Assembly (NCBI RefSeq): GCF_006716485.1
Contig: NZ_VFPD01000001.1
Location: forward strand, 86,760-150,759
From: Chryseobacterium aquifrigidense
GTDB taxonomy: Bacteria; Bacteroidota; Bacteroidia; Flavobacteriales; Weeksellaceae
DNA: 64,000 nt
Direction of reading: 5' to 3'
Program-made: the position numbers and the translations under genes
Shown here: positions 44,271-53,770 of the stretch, piece after piece
Numbering within the stretch: the stretch's first letter is position 1
Layout: each line of letters opens with the position of its first letter
The notes under the pieces: generated by a model
What the model was told of the DNA's origin: nothing
The model's input: the letters and a program-made list of their open reading frames with translations, nothing else
Database searches by the model: none

Positions 44271-45521
44271 ATGGAAAAAGCTGTTCTGATTACTATCGGT
44301 GATGAAATCCTTTCCGGAAATACGGTAGATACCAATTCTAACTTTATTGCTGCTGAACTTAAAAATATAGGAATAAAAGTTATTCAGATTCTTACAATCT
44401 CAGACGAAATTGAAACCATTAAAAATACATTGAGCACTGCCTTTGAAGCCGGCGATTTGGTCATTACTACAGGAGGACTTGGGCCCACCAGAGATGATAA
44501 AACCAAAAAAGCACTGGCAGAATATTTCAACGATGAAATAGCTTTGGATGAGGTAACCTTCAACCACCTTAAAGGGTATATGGAGAGAAGAGGAAGGGCA
44601 GATATTCTCGAAAGAAACAGAGAGCAGGCTTTTGTTCCTACCAAATCCTTTGTTTTTCAAAATCATTGCGGAACCGCTCCATGTATGATGATGGAGCAGG
44701 ATGGAAAACTATGCTACAGTCTTCCGGGTGTTCCTTATGAGGTGAAACCGCTTATTAAAGATCAGATTATTCCTTATTTACAGCAAAGATTCAGTCTTCA
44801 TTATATCCATACCAGAATTGTTTCTGTGGTAGGAATTCCTGAAAGTATTCTTGCAGATAAGATTGAAGACTGGGAACTGGCACTTCCCGAAAATATTGCA
44901 CTGTCTTATCTTCCGGTGGGAACGCGCGTGAAACTTCGTCTGACAGCCTCCGGAGATAGCGAAGAGCAGTTGAAACAACAGACAGAAGAAGAAATTCAGA
45001 AGCTGCTTCCTCTGGTAGAAGGCCATGTGATTGCAGTATCTGAGGATAAAATTGAAAATATTCTGGCTGAAATGCTTACCGAAAGAAATCTCACAATTTC
45101 AACTGCAGAGAGTTGTACCGGAGGTGAGCTGGCAAAAATGATCACTTCAGTTTCCGGCAGCTCAAAATATTTCCTTGGTGGGATGGTAGCCTATGCCACA
45201 GAAAAAAAGATTAAAATTCTAAATGTTTCCAGACAAACCGTTGATGAGTTCACTGTGGTGAGCGAACAGGTAGCTCAGGAAATGGCCAAAGGTTGCCAGC
45301 AATTGTTTGAAACTCATATTTCTCTTTCTACAACAGGTGTTGCCGGACCAGGAAAAGGAGAAGATGGCAAAGATATAGGAACGGTTTACTATACGATCAG
45401 AATCAATGATCAGGAAGTGACCTCCAAATTATACATGCCCCATCTGGAAAGAGTAGATTTTATGGATTTTGTTTCCCAAAAGGTAATTCAGGATTTGGTT
45501 AGTCTTCTTGTAAACAGTTAA
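44271..45521 (+). CDS. cinA: CinA-family nicotinamide-nucleotide amidase
   Basis: A full-length 416-aa CinA. The N-terminal MoCF-like domain has ITIGDEILSGNTVDTNSNFIA and TTGGLGPTRDDKTKKAL, and the C-terminal PncC amidase domain has STAESCTGGELAKMITSVSGSS and STTGVAGPGKGEDGKDIGTVY. It recycles nicotinamide mononucleotide in NAD metabolism and may have an ADP-ribose pyrophosphatase activity. The gene name comes from competence in other phyla; no competence gene is nearby. Confidence 0.96.
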   Translation: MEKAVLITIGDEILSGNTVDTNSNFIAAELKNIGIKVIQILTISDEIETIKNTLSTAFEAGDLVITTGGLGPTRDDKTKKALAEYFNDEIALDEVTFNHLKGYMERRGRADILERNREQAFVPTKSFVFQNHCGTAPCMMMEQDGKLCYSLPGVPYEVKPLIKDQIIPYLQQRFSLHYIHTRIVSVVGIPESILADKIEDWELALPENIALSYLPVGTRVKLRLTASGDSEEQLKQQTEEEIQKLLPLVEGHVIAVSEDKIENILAEMLTERNLTISTAESCTGGELAKMITSVSGSSKYFLGGMVAYATEKKIKILNVSRQTVDEFTVVSEQVAQEMAKGCQQLFETHISLSTTGVAGPGKGEDGKDIGTVYYTIRINDQEVTSKLYMPHLERVDFMDFVSQKVIQDLVSLLVNS

Positions 45522-45610
45522 ATACAGGCATATCTTTTTAATTTTTTTTTAATTAATTTTTATATAGTTTTTCACACTTTTTGAGAGCCCTTCAATAAAT
45601 TTCAAAAATC

Positions 45611-48600
45611 GTGGAAAATTCCAAACAGATTTTTCAGACCAGCAGCAAAAAGCGCTGGAAAAGTGTACAATGGGGAAGCCGTGTTTTTATCTTTATAGGA
45701 ATACTGCTTCTGCTTGCTTTAGGTCTGATGATGACCCTGGACAGAAGTCCTAAAATTCCTTTTAAAGAAGATTATAAAGCTGTCATTACAGCCAACAGAC
45801 CTTATCTTCAGGAGAATAAAATTTCCAAAGAATATAAAGGTTTCAGGAGCTTTATTTCTGAAAAAACAATTCATACCAACCTTGACAAAATTCAGAAGGC
45901 AAGAGCAGAACGATACAAAAATCAGAACCGAAACTGGGATCAGTTTCCCGGAGGCATCCGTTCTGCATTTTATGTAGCCTGGGATCCTCAGTCGCTGATG
46001 TCTCTGAAAAGAAATATCAGACACGTCAATCTTGTTTTCCCTGAATGGTTTTTCCTTGATCCCAAAACAGGTGACCTTAAAACCAATGTGGATCCGGAAG
46101 GTTATAAAGTGATCAAAAGAACAGGTGTGGCTGCAATGCCCATGCTGAGTAACAATTCCGACAGAGAATTCCGTTCAGAAGGATTGGTAAAAGTTCTTAA
46201 TGATCCGCAGAAAAGAACCCGTCTGATTCAGAAAATTACCCAGCAATGTCAAAAATATCACTTCAAAGGAATTAATATTGACTTTGAGGATATGAACCTG
46301 AATTCTGATGACAATCTGATTGCTTTTATGAAAGAGCTTTCAGAAACCTTCAAAAAGAATCAGTTGCTGGTAACGATGGATATTATGACGGATAATGATG
46401 ATTACAATATTCCAAGACTGAATCCTTATGTAGATTACTTTGTACTGATGGCTTATGATGAATATTCTGTAGGAAGTGATGCAGGACCTGTTTCTTCTCA
46501 AAAATGGATTGAAGAGCAGACTGGCAAAATTGTGAAACAAACCTCTCCACAAAAAATTATTTTGGGATTGGGAGCTTACGGTTACGACTGGAGCTCCAAT
46601 AAGGATGATAATACCTCCGTCACTTACATGCAGGCGATTACCAAAGCCAGTGCCAGTAAAGCCGTTATTGATTTTAATGATAATACCTTTAATCTGAATT
46701 ATTCTTATACAGATTCTAAGAATTTAACCCATACCGTATTTTTCAATGATGCGGCCTCCATTTTTAACACAATGCGTTTCTCGTCAGAATATCCTTTGGC
46801 AGGAACTGCACTCTGGAGACTGGGAAGTGAAGACAGCAGGGTCTGGAATTTCTATGACAAAGATCTTACATTTGCCGGCCTTTCTAAAGTGAATTTGAAA
46901 TCGCTTGAAAATGTAAAAGGGCAGACCATGGTGGATTATATCGGAGATGGAGAAGTACTGGATGTTCTGAACACCCCTCATGACGGAAAAATTGCCCTGG
47001 AAATTGATCCGAAGGAGAAAATTATCACAGATGAGAATTATATCACTTATCCAAGTTCGTATGAAGTGAAAAAATATGGAAGTGCTCCTCAGAAAGAGCT
47101 CGTTCTTACTTTTGATGACGGCCCGGACGAAACATATACTCCGCAGGTATTGGATATTCTGTCCAAATATCACGTTCCGGCAGCCTTCTTTTTGGTAGGA
47201 TTAAATGCTGAAAAGAACCTTCCGCTTGTTAAACGGATTTATCGTGAAGGACATGAGATCGGAAACCACACTTTCACCCATGAAAATGTAGCTAAAGTAA
47301 GTCCGGAAAGGGCTTTACTTGAAATGAAGCTTACCCGTTTGCTCATAGAATGTGTGACGGGACATAGTACGATTCTGTTCAGAGCACCTTATAATGCCGA
47401 TTCTGAGCCTACCACTTCAGAAGAGATCATTCCGGTAGCTTTGGCAAGACAGCAAAATTACCTTGACATCGGGGAAAATATAGATCCCGAAGACTGGCAG
47501 CCGGGAATAAAAGCAGATGAAATTGTAAAACGTGTCATGGCTGGGCTTAAAGAAGAGAGAGGAAATATCATTCTCCTTCATGATGCAGGCGGAGACACCA
47601 GAGAAGAAACTGTAAAAGCTTTAAAAATTCTGATTCCCACTCTTCAGAAACAAGGTTATCATTTTACTAATCTGACGAATATTCTGCACAAAAGCAGAAG
47701 CGAACTGATGCCTGAAGTTCCTAAAACAAAGTCGTATTACATTATGCAGCTGAACCTTCTATTGGCAACTGTCATCTATGGAATAAGCCATTTTCTGGTG
47801 GCATTGTTTACCATTTTCATTGTGTTAGGAATGATCCGACTAATGCTGATGGCATACTGGGCTTTTAAAGAAAGAAAAAAAGAAAAAAAACTGGATGAAT
47901 TTCCTGTTATGGAATCTTATCCGAAGGTTTCAATCATTGTTCCTGCCTATAATGAAGAAGTGAATATTGTCTCCTCCCTGCAGAATTTGTTGAAACAGAC
48001 CTACCCGAATTTTAACATTATTATGGTAGATGACGGAAGCAGGGATTCTACCTATGAAAAGGTATCAGAAGCATTTCCTGATCATCCGAAACTGAAAATC
48101 TTCGCCAAAACAAATGGCGGAAAAGCCACTGCCCTGAACTTCGGAATATCACAGACGGATGCTGAGTATGTAGTATGTATTGATGCAGATACCAAACTAC
48201 AGCAGGATGCAGTGAAATATATGATCGCAAGATTCTTAAATTCAGACCCTGCAGAAAAAATTGCAGCGGTAGCAGGAAACGTGAAAGTAGGAAACAGAGT
48301 CAACTGGCTGACCAGATGGCAGGCTATAGAATATACAACCAGTCAGAATTTTGACAGACTGGCCTATGCTCACATCAATGCTATTACCGTAATTCCGGGT
48401 GCTATCGGTGCATTTAAAAGAGCTGTGATTATTGAAGCAGGTGGTTATTCATCCGATACTTTAGCAGAAGATTGTGATATCACAGTAAAAATATTAAAAG
48501 CCGGATATACGGTTGCTAATGAAAACAGGGCCGTTGCAGTCACAGAAGCACCGGAAACGGTGAAACAGTTTTTAAAACAACGTTTTCGATGGACCTACGG

Positions 48601-49009
48601 AATTATGCAGATGTTCTGGAAACAGAGACAGACTTTCCTTAATCCCAAATATAAAGGATTGGGACTCTGGGCAATGCCGAATATTTTATTATTCCAATAC
48701 ATCATCCCATTTTTCTCACCATTGGCAGACGTGATTATGTTCTTTGGAATCCTGTCCGGAAACGGAGATAAAATATTTACCTATTATCTGATCTTCCTTT
48801 TGGTGGATGCCTCATTAGCTTTAGTAGCATTCATCATGCAGCGGGAAAAACTGATCAATCTGCTGTATATTATTCCGCAGAGATTCGGGTATAGATGGCT
48901 GATGTATATTGTATTGTTTAAAAGTTTAAGAAAAGCACTGAAAGGCGAAATGCAATCCTGGGGATTTCTGAAAAGAACGGGGAATGTGAAAGAGATAGCA
49001 GCTTCTTAA
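45611..49009 (+). CDS. Trifunctional GH18-like / polysaccharide deacetylase / GT2 synthase fusion
   Basis: A 1132-aa membrane protein with three enzyme modules. After TM1 (about residues 27-46) comes a GH18-like domain (about 115-430) with FKGINIDFED (about 218-227). A NodB deacetylase domain (about 490-700) has LTFDDGPD and GHEIGNHTFTHENV, plus FRAPYNAD. After TM helices (about 715-755), a processive GT2 domain (about 768-1010) has VDDGSRDST, IDADTK, EDCDITVK and KQRFRWTYG, then more TM helices. This unites the jobs of PgaB-like deacetylase/hydrolase and PgaC-like synthase, so a partly de-acetylated amino-sugar polymer is likely. The start is GTG at 45611; later ATGs would lose TM1. Confidence 0.93.
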   Translation: MENSKQIFQTSSKKRWKSVQWGSRVFIFIGILLLLALGLMMTLDRSPKIPFKEDYKAVITANRPYLQENKISKEYKGFRSFISEKTIHTNLDKIQKARAERYKNQNRNWDQFPGGIRSAFYVAWDPQSLMSLKRNIRHVNLVFPEWFFLDPKTGDLKTNVDPEGYKVIKRTGVAAMPMLSNNSDREFRSEGLVKVLNDPQKRTRLIQKITQQCQKYHFKGINIDFEDMNLNSDDNLIAFMKELSETFKKNQLLVTMDIMTDNDDYNIPRLNPYVDYFVLMAYDEYSVGSDAGPVSSQKWIEEQTGKIVKQTSPQKIILGLGAYGYDWSSNKDDNTSVTYMQAITKASASKAVIDFNDNTFNLNYSYTDSKNLTHTVFFNDAASIFNTMRFSSEYPLAGTALWRLGSEDSRVWNFYDKDLTFAGLSKVNLKSLENVKGQTMVDYIGDGEVLDVLNTPHDGKIALEIDPKEKIITDENYITYPSSYEVKKYGSAPQKELVLTFDDGPDETYTPQVLDILSKYHVPAAFFLVGLNAEKNLPLVKRIYREGHEIGNHTFTHENVAKVSPERALLEMKLTRLLIECVTGHSTILFRAPYNADSEPTTSEEIIPVALARQQNYLDIGENIDPEDWQPGIKADEIVKRVMAGLKEERGNIILLHDAGGDTREETVKALKILIPTLQKQGYHFTNLTNILHKSRSELMPEVPKTKSYYIMQLNLLLATVIYGISHFLVALFTIFIVLGMIRLMLMAYWAFKERKKEKKLDEFPVMESYPKVSIIVPAYNEEVNIVSSLQNLLKQTYPNFNIIMVDDGSRDSTYEKVSEAFPDHPKLKIFAKTNGGKATALNFGISQTDAEYVVCIDADTKLQQDAVKYMIARFLNSDPAEKIAAVAGNVKVGNRVNWLTRWQAIEYTTSQNFDRLAYAHINAITVIPGAIGAFKRAVIIEAGGYSSDTLAEDCDITVKILKAGYTVANENRAVAVTEAPETVKQFLKQRFRWTYGIMQMFWKQRQTFLNPKYKGLGLWAMPNILLFQYIIPFFSPLADVIMFFGILSGNGDKIFTYYLIFLLVDASLALVAFIMQREKLINLLYIIPQRFGYRWLMYIVLFKSLRKALKGEMQSWGFLKRTGNVKEIAAS

Positions 49010-49034
49010 GAAGCCGGGAAGCCGGAAGAATGAG

Positions 49035-49070
49035 GCTGGAAGTTATTGTACGATTTTCATAACTTCCAGC
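49035..49070. terminator. Terminator-like hairpin
   Basis: A 12-bp perfect stem GCTGGAAGTTAT / ATAACTTCCAGC with a 12-nt loop, 25 bp past the fusion gene. The same words form the palindrome at 57695. Confidence 0.6.
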
Positions 49071-49128
49071 TTCCTGCTCGCAGCTTCTATTTTTTATAGA
49101 TTTTTATAATGCTGTAATGTTATTTATT

Positions 49129-49136
49129 TAAATTTG
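49129..49136 (+). promoter_or_regulatory. -7 box of the first M13 peptidase gene
   Basis: TAAATTTG, an exact TAnnTTTG, 60 bp before the ATG; -33 is not clear. Confidence 0.4.
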
Positions 49137-49196
49137 TTTTCATAAAAAGTAACAAATTCAAAATAAATCATACATATTCTATAAATTGTTATCATA

Positions 49197-51254
49197 ATGA
49201 AAAAAATAACGCTTTCTTTGTTTTTAATAGCAGGGATCTGCACTCAAACTACTATGAGCGCACAAGCTAAAGCTGCTAAAGTAGCAGTAACTAACACAGA
49301 CAAAGGCTTAGACCTTAGCTTGATGGACACTTCAGTACGTCCTCAGGATGATTTTTACAACTATGTAAGTGGAACCTGGATGAAAACTGCCAAAATTCCA
49401 TCTGACAAACCAACTTGGGGTAGTTTCAATAAACTGGCTGAGGATACGGATAACAATTCCATGACTATCCTGAACTCTCTTCTGAAAGATAAATTTGCTG
49501 ACGGAAGTGAAGGGAAGAAAATTCAGGATCTGTATGCTACTTACATGAACATGCAGAAGAGAAATGCAGACGGAATCAAACCAATCCAGGAAAATCTGAA
49601 CAAGATTGATGCTATTAAAAACATGGCTAATCTTCAGAACTACCTTGCTTCTGTAACCAAAGAAGGCGAAAACGTTTTCTACGGATGGGGAGTGGATGCA
49701 GACCTTAAAGATTCTAAAATGAATGCGGTTTACTTAGGTAATGCTTCTCTAGGTTTAGGAAGAGATTACTATCAGAAAGTAAACGAGAAAAATACAGAAG
49801 CTATTGCTGAATATCAGAAATATGTAGCTTCCATGCTAAAAGAATTAGGATACAAAAATGCTGACGAAGCAGCAAAAGGTATCGTTAATTACGAAAAAAG
49901 CATTGCACAGACTTATCTGACCAACGAGCAGAGCCGTGATAACACACTTCAGTACAATCCTAAGACGATGGCTGAACTTTCTGCTTTGGTAAAAAATGTT
50001 GACCTTCCAGGTTACCTTAAAAAAGTAGGCGTAAATTCTGATAAAGTAATTATCAGTGAATTAGGATTCTACAAGAATTTTGATAAACTGGTAAATGCTC
50101 AGAATCTTCCCGTAATCAAGGATTATCTGAAATTCCACATGATCCACGGAAGCGCTTCTTATTTAAGTGAAAACTTAGGAAACATGAAGTTTGCTTTCTA
50201 TGGTAAATACCTTAGAGGACAGCAGGAACAAAGAGCTCTTAACAAAAGAGGTTTTGAGCTGATCAACGGTTCTTTGGGAGAAGCTTTCGGAAAATTATAT
50301 GTTGAGAAATATTTCCCTGCTGAAGCAAAAGCTCAGATGGTGGAATTGATTGACTATTTAAAGAAAAGCTTTGCCGTCCATATCAATAACTTAGCCTGGA
50401 TGTCTTCAACGACTAAGGAAAAAGCAATGCAGAAGCTGAACAAGTTCACGGTAAAAGTGGCTTATCCTGATAAATGGAAAGACTATTCAAAATTAAATAT
50501 CGTTTCTGAAGCTAAAGGAGGAAACTTATATCAAAACCTTCAGAACATTGGTGAATGGCAATACAATAAAGACTTAGCTAAAATTGGTAAGCCGGTAGAT
50601 AAAACAGAATGGGGAATGACTCCACAAACTGTAAATGCATATTACAATCCGGTAAACAACGAGATTGTATTCCCTGCTGCTATCCTTCAGCCGCCATTCT
50701 TTAACCCTAAAGCTGATGCTGCCGTAAACTTCGGAGGTATCGGTGCCGTTATCGGACACGAAATGAGCCATGGATTTGATGATTCAGGAGCTCAGTTCGA
50801 TGCAGATGGTAACCTGGTAGACTGGTGGACTCCGGAAGATAAAGCGAACTTCGAAAAAGCAACAAAAGCTCTTGCTTCTCAGTATGACAAATATGAGCCT
50901 GTAAAAGGAACTTTTGTAAACGGTACTTTCACAAACGGTGAGAATATCGCTGACTTAGGAGGAGTAAACATCGCTTATGACGCTCTTCAAATGTATCTGA
51001 AAGACAAAGGAAACCCAGGAAAAATCAGCGGATTCACTCAGGATCAGAGATTCTTCCTAAGCTGGGCAACCGTTTGGAGAACATTATCAAGTGAGAAATA
51101 TATGGTAAATCAGGTGAAAACTGATCCACACTCTCCGGGATATTTCAGAAGCTTCGGTCCGCTTATCAACGTTGACGCTTTCTACAAAGCATTCGATGTG
51201 AAAAAAGGAGACAAATTATACAAAGCTCCGGAAGACAGAATCAAAATCTGGTAA
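49197..51254 (+). CDS. pepO: M13-family zinc metallopeptidase, exported
   Basis: A 685-aa neprilysin/PepO-type peptidase with a signal peptide (MKKITLSLFLIAGICTQTTMSAQ). The zinc site is H521-E-M-S-H in IGHEMSHGFDD with the third ligand in GENIADLGG. The substrate-binding NAYYNPVNNEIVFPAAILQPPFF and C-terminal HSPGYFRSFGPL motifs are intact. It cleaves oligopeptides in the periplasm or outside. A close paralogue follows at 51615, also with an intact active site. Confidence 0.96.
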   Translation: MKKITLSLFLIAGICTQTTMSAQAKAAKVAVTNTDKGLDLSLMDTSVRPQDDFYNYVSGTWMKTAKIPSDKPTWGSFNKLAEDTDNNSMTILNSLLKDKFADGSEGKKIQDLYATYMNMQKRNADGIKPIQENLNKIDAIKNMANLQNYLASVTKEGENVFYGWGVDADLKDSKMNAVYLGNASLGLGRDYYQKVNEKNTEAIAEYQKYVASMLKELGYKNADEAAKGIVNYEKSIAQTYLTNEQSRDNTLQYNPKTMAELSALVKNVDLPGYLKKVGVNSDKVIISELGFYKNFDKLVNAQNLPVIKDYLKFHMIHGSASYLSENLGNMKFAFYGKYLRGQQEQRALNKRGFELINGSLGEAFGKLYVEKYFPAEAKAQMVELIDYLKKSFAVHINNLAWMSSTTKEKAMQKLNKFTVKVAYPDKWKDYSKLNIVSEAKGGNLYQNLQNIGEWQYNKDLAKIGKPVDKTEWGMTPQTVNAYYNPVNNEIVFPAAILQPPFFNPKADAAVNFGGIGAVIGHEMSHGFDDSGAQFDADGNLVDWWTPEDKANFEKATKALASQYDKYEPVKGTFVNGTFTNGENIADLGGVNIAYDALQMYLKDKGNPGKISGFTQDQRFFLSWATVWRTLSSEKYMVNQVKTDPHSPGYFRSFGPLINVDAFYKAFDVKKGDKLYKAPEDRIKIW

Positions 51255-51261
51255 CAATAAC

Positions 51262-51291
51262 AACCGCTCAGCAATGGGCGGTTTTGTTTTT
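51262..51291 (+). terminator. Terminator of the first M13 gene
   Basis: AACCGCTCA / TGGGCGGTT stem with GCAA loop and T tract; near-copy of the lipA terminator at 32766. Confidence 0.85.
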
Positions 51292-51354
51292 TTAGGTAGC
51301 AAGTGGCAGATGTTAGGTAGTAAGTAGGTGGCAGGTGATAGGTAGCAGTAAGGA

Positions 51355-51402
51355 AAATAAGTAATAAGTAATAAGTAATAAGTAATAAGTAATAAGTAAT
51401 AG
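51355..51402 (+). repeat. Heptanucleotide tandem repeat (GTAATAA)
   Basis: Five exact GTAATAA units from 51361 plus imperfect units on both sides. It is non-coding, between the M13 genes. The whole 51255-51614 gap holds only the terminator, this repeat, the 60-bp repeat and a promoter. Confidence 0.9.
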
Positions 51403-51450
51403 GGCTTGTGAGACGGAAGTAAAGGTGTACTCTTTTAATAATAACGGCTC

Positions 51451-51510
51451 TCATCATTCCCCTCCTTCGGAGGGGTGGCAAAAATTCAAAGAATTTTTGA
51501 CGGGGTGGTC
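51451..51510. repeat. 60-bp dispersed repeat, copy 2
   Basis: Partner of 32903-32962 (55/60 identical). It has hairpins CCCCTCCTTCGGAGGGG and AAAAATTCAAAGAATTTTT. Confidence 0.78.
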
Positions 51511-51574
51511 TGCATATCCACTAACCTTAAACCTGAATTATCAATTATCATTCATTACATATCATTAAAGTTTG

Positions 51575-51591
51575 TATATTTGATAAGTTTG
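51575..51591 (+). promoter_or_regulatory. Two adjacent -7 boxes for the second M13 gene
   Basis: TATATTTG at 51575-51582 and TAAGTTTG at 51584-51591 both match TAnnTTTG; no clear TTG at -33 for either. Confidence 0.45.
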
Positions 51592-51614
51592 TGTAAAATC
51601 AAAAATTATCTTTA

Positions 51615-53711
51615 ATGAAAAAGCTAAATATTGGAATACTTGCCCTTTCGGGTATTGTATTTCTTAATTCGTGTGGTGCCGCTAAGACTGCAGGGACGGA
51701 GAATAAAACTGAAGCTACAGCAAAGGTGGCTGAACCGGTAAAAGAAGAAGCAAAAGAAGAGGGAATCAATTTATCGTATATGGATACCAGTGTCCGTCCA
51801 CAAGATGACTTTTTTAGCTATGTGAATGGAAACTGGGTGAAAACAACTCAGATTCCTTCCGATAAAGCCAACTGGGGTTCTTTCAATGCGTTGAGAGAAA
51901 ATGTAGATGATGCTTCATTAGATATCTTAAACAAAATTCTTACAGAATCATATCCTACCGGATCGGAAGGACAGAAAATCCAGAATCTGTATGCCTCTTT
52001 TATGGATACCAATAAGAGAAATGCAGAAGGTCTGGCACCTATCAAAGCTGATCTTGCCAAAGTAGATGCTATTAAAAGTCTGGGTGATCTTCAGAAATAC
52101 CTGTTGGAAGCTACAAGATTAGGTGACAACTCTTTCTACGGTTGGAGAGTGGGTGCTGATATGAAGAATTCCAATATGAATGCGGTATATCTTGGTGGTC
52201 CGGATCTTGGCCTTGGAAGAGATTATTATCAGAAAGTAAACGATGCCAATACTAAAACACTGGCCGAATATCAGGCTTATGTTGGAAAATTATTTGGCGT
52301 TTTAGGATATAAAAATACCACTCAGGCTGCACAGAATGTAGTAGATTTTGAAAAACAGCTTGCCAATTACTTACTGACACTCGAACAAAACAGAGATGCT
52401 AATTTAAGATACAATCCTAAAAATGTATCTGAATTATCAGGTCTTGTAAAAAATGTTGACCTTGCAAAATACCTTAAAGATGCAGGTGTAAATACAGACA
52501 GAGTGATCATTGGAGAACTGAAATATTACCAGAATATGGATCAGTTCATTACTCAGAAAAACCTTCCTTTACTGAAAGACTATCTGAAATACCATATCAT
52601 CAACGGAAATGCAAGCAATCTTGATGACAGCCTGGAACAGATCAGATTCGATTTCTATGCGAAATACTTGCAGGGACAGAAAGAGCAGCGTCCGATGAAC
52701 AAAAGAGGGCTTACCCTTGTGAATGGTGTTCTTGGAGAAGCTTTCGGAAAATTGTATGTAGACAAATATTTCACTCCTGAAGCTAAAAAGCAGATGGAAA
52801 CCTATATTGACTATCTTCTAAAATCATTCAAAACACATATTGCCAATATCGACTGGATGTCTCCTGAAACCAAAGTAAAAGCTCAGGAGAAATTATCCAA
52901 GTTTACCGTGAAAATTGCCTATCCGGATAAATGGAAAGACTATACTCAGTTAAAAGTAGAATCTCCAAAAGAAGGGGCTACACTTTATTCAAACCTTCAG
53001 AATGTTGCTGCATGGCAATACCAGAGAAGTTTAGATAAAGTAGGAAAACCTGTTGATAAAACAGAATGGGGAATGTCTCCACAAACTGTAAATGCTTACT
53101 ACAGCGGATCAAACAACGAAATTGTATTCCCTGCAGCTATTCTTCAACCGCCTTTCTATAATCCTAAAGCTGATGCAGCCGTGAACTTCGGGGGAATCGG
53201 AGCCGTTATCGGTCACGAAATTTCTCACGGATTTGATGACAGCGGGTCACGTTTCGATGGAGATGGTAACCTGAATAACTGGTGGACGGATGCAGACCGT
53301 AAAAACTTTGATGCAAAAGTAGGTCAGTTAGCCGCTCAGTACAGTGCCTACGAACCAGTAAAAGGAAGCTTCGTGAACGGTAAATTTACAAGTGGTGAAA
53401 ATATCGGTGACTTAGGTGGAGTAGCAGTGGCTTACGATGCGCTTCAGATGTATTTAAAAGATAAAGGGAACCCAGGTAAGATCAGTGGTTTCACTCAGGA
53501 TCAGAGATTCTTCATGAGCTGGGCTACTGTTTGGAGAACTAAAGCTACCGACCAGTATATGATCAACCAGGTGAAAACAGACCCACACTCTCCGGGAATG
53601 TTCAGAGCATTTGGTCCGTTGGTCAATCAAGACTCATTCATTAAAGCATTTGACATCAAACCGGGAGACAAAATGTATAAAGCTCCTCAGGACAGAATAA
53701 AAATCTGGTAA
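51615..53711 (+). CDS. M13-family zinc metallopeptidase lipoprotein
   Basis: A 698-aa paralogue of the preceding peptidase, similar along its whole length. Here the N-terminus is a lipoprotein signal (lipobox LNSC) with an Ala/Glu/Lys-rich tether. The zinc site is H534-E-I-S-H in IGHEISHGFDD with GENIGDLGG. One copy is thus soluble or released and the other membrane-anchored. It has its own promoter and terminator, so tandem but not co-transcribed. Confidence 0.96.
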   Translation: MKKLNIGILALSGIVFLNSCGAAKTAGTENKTEATAKVAEPVKEEAKEEGINLSYMDTSVRPQDDFFSYVNGNWVKTTQIPSDKANWGSFNALRENVDDASLDILNKILTESYPTGSEGQKIQNLYASFMDTNKRNAEGLAPIKADLAKVDAIKSLGDLQKYLLEATRLGDNSFYGWRVGADMKNSNMNAVYLGGPDLGLGRDYYQKVNDANTKTLAEYQAYVGKLFGVLGYKNTTQAAQNVVDFEKQLANYLLTLEQNRDANLRYNPKNVSELSGLVKNVDLAKYLKDAGVNTDRVIIGELKYYQNMDQFITQKNLPLLKDYLKYHIINGNASNLDDSLEQIRFDFYAKYLQGQKEQRPMNKRGLTLVNGVLGEAFGKLYVDKYFTPEAKKQMETYIDYLLKSFKTHIANIDWMSPETKVKAQEKLSKFTVKIAYPDKWKDYTQLKVESPKEGATLYSNLQNVAAWQYQRSLDKVGKPVDKTEWGMSPQTVNAYYSGSNNEIVFPAAILQPPFYNPKADAAVNFGGIGAVIGHEISHGFDDSGSRFDGDGNLNNWWTDADRKNFDAKVGQLAAQYSAYEPVKGSFVNGKFTSGENIGDLGGVAVAYDALQMYLKDKGNPGKISGFTQDQRFFMSWATVWRTKATDQYMINQVKTDPHSPGMFRAFGPLVNQDSFIKAFDIKPGDKMYKAPQDRIKIW

Positions 53712-53737
53712 TTTTACCATAAATTGTTAGAAAAGAA

Positions 53738-53770
53738 AGAATCCGCCTCAATATGAGACGGATTCTCTTT
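53738..53770. terminator. Bidirectional terminator
   Basis: AGAATCCGCCTCA / TGAGACGGATTCT stem (one mismatch) followed by T residues, between convergent genes. Confidence 0.82.

Noticed and set aside
44271-45521. cinA as a sign of a competence operon
   Set aside because: No recA, dprA or com genes are adjacent; the protein is explained by pyridine nucleotide recycling.
51355-51402. CRISPR array
   Set aside because: The units are 7 bp without spacers and no cas genes occur in the window; the 160-bp repeats at 37083 also lack spacers.
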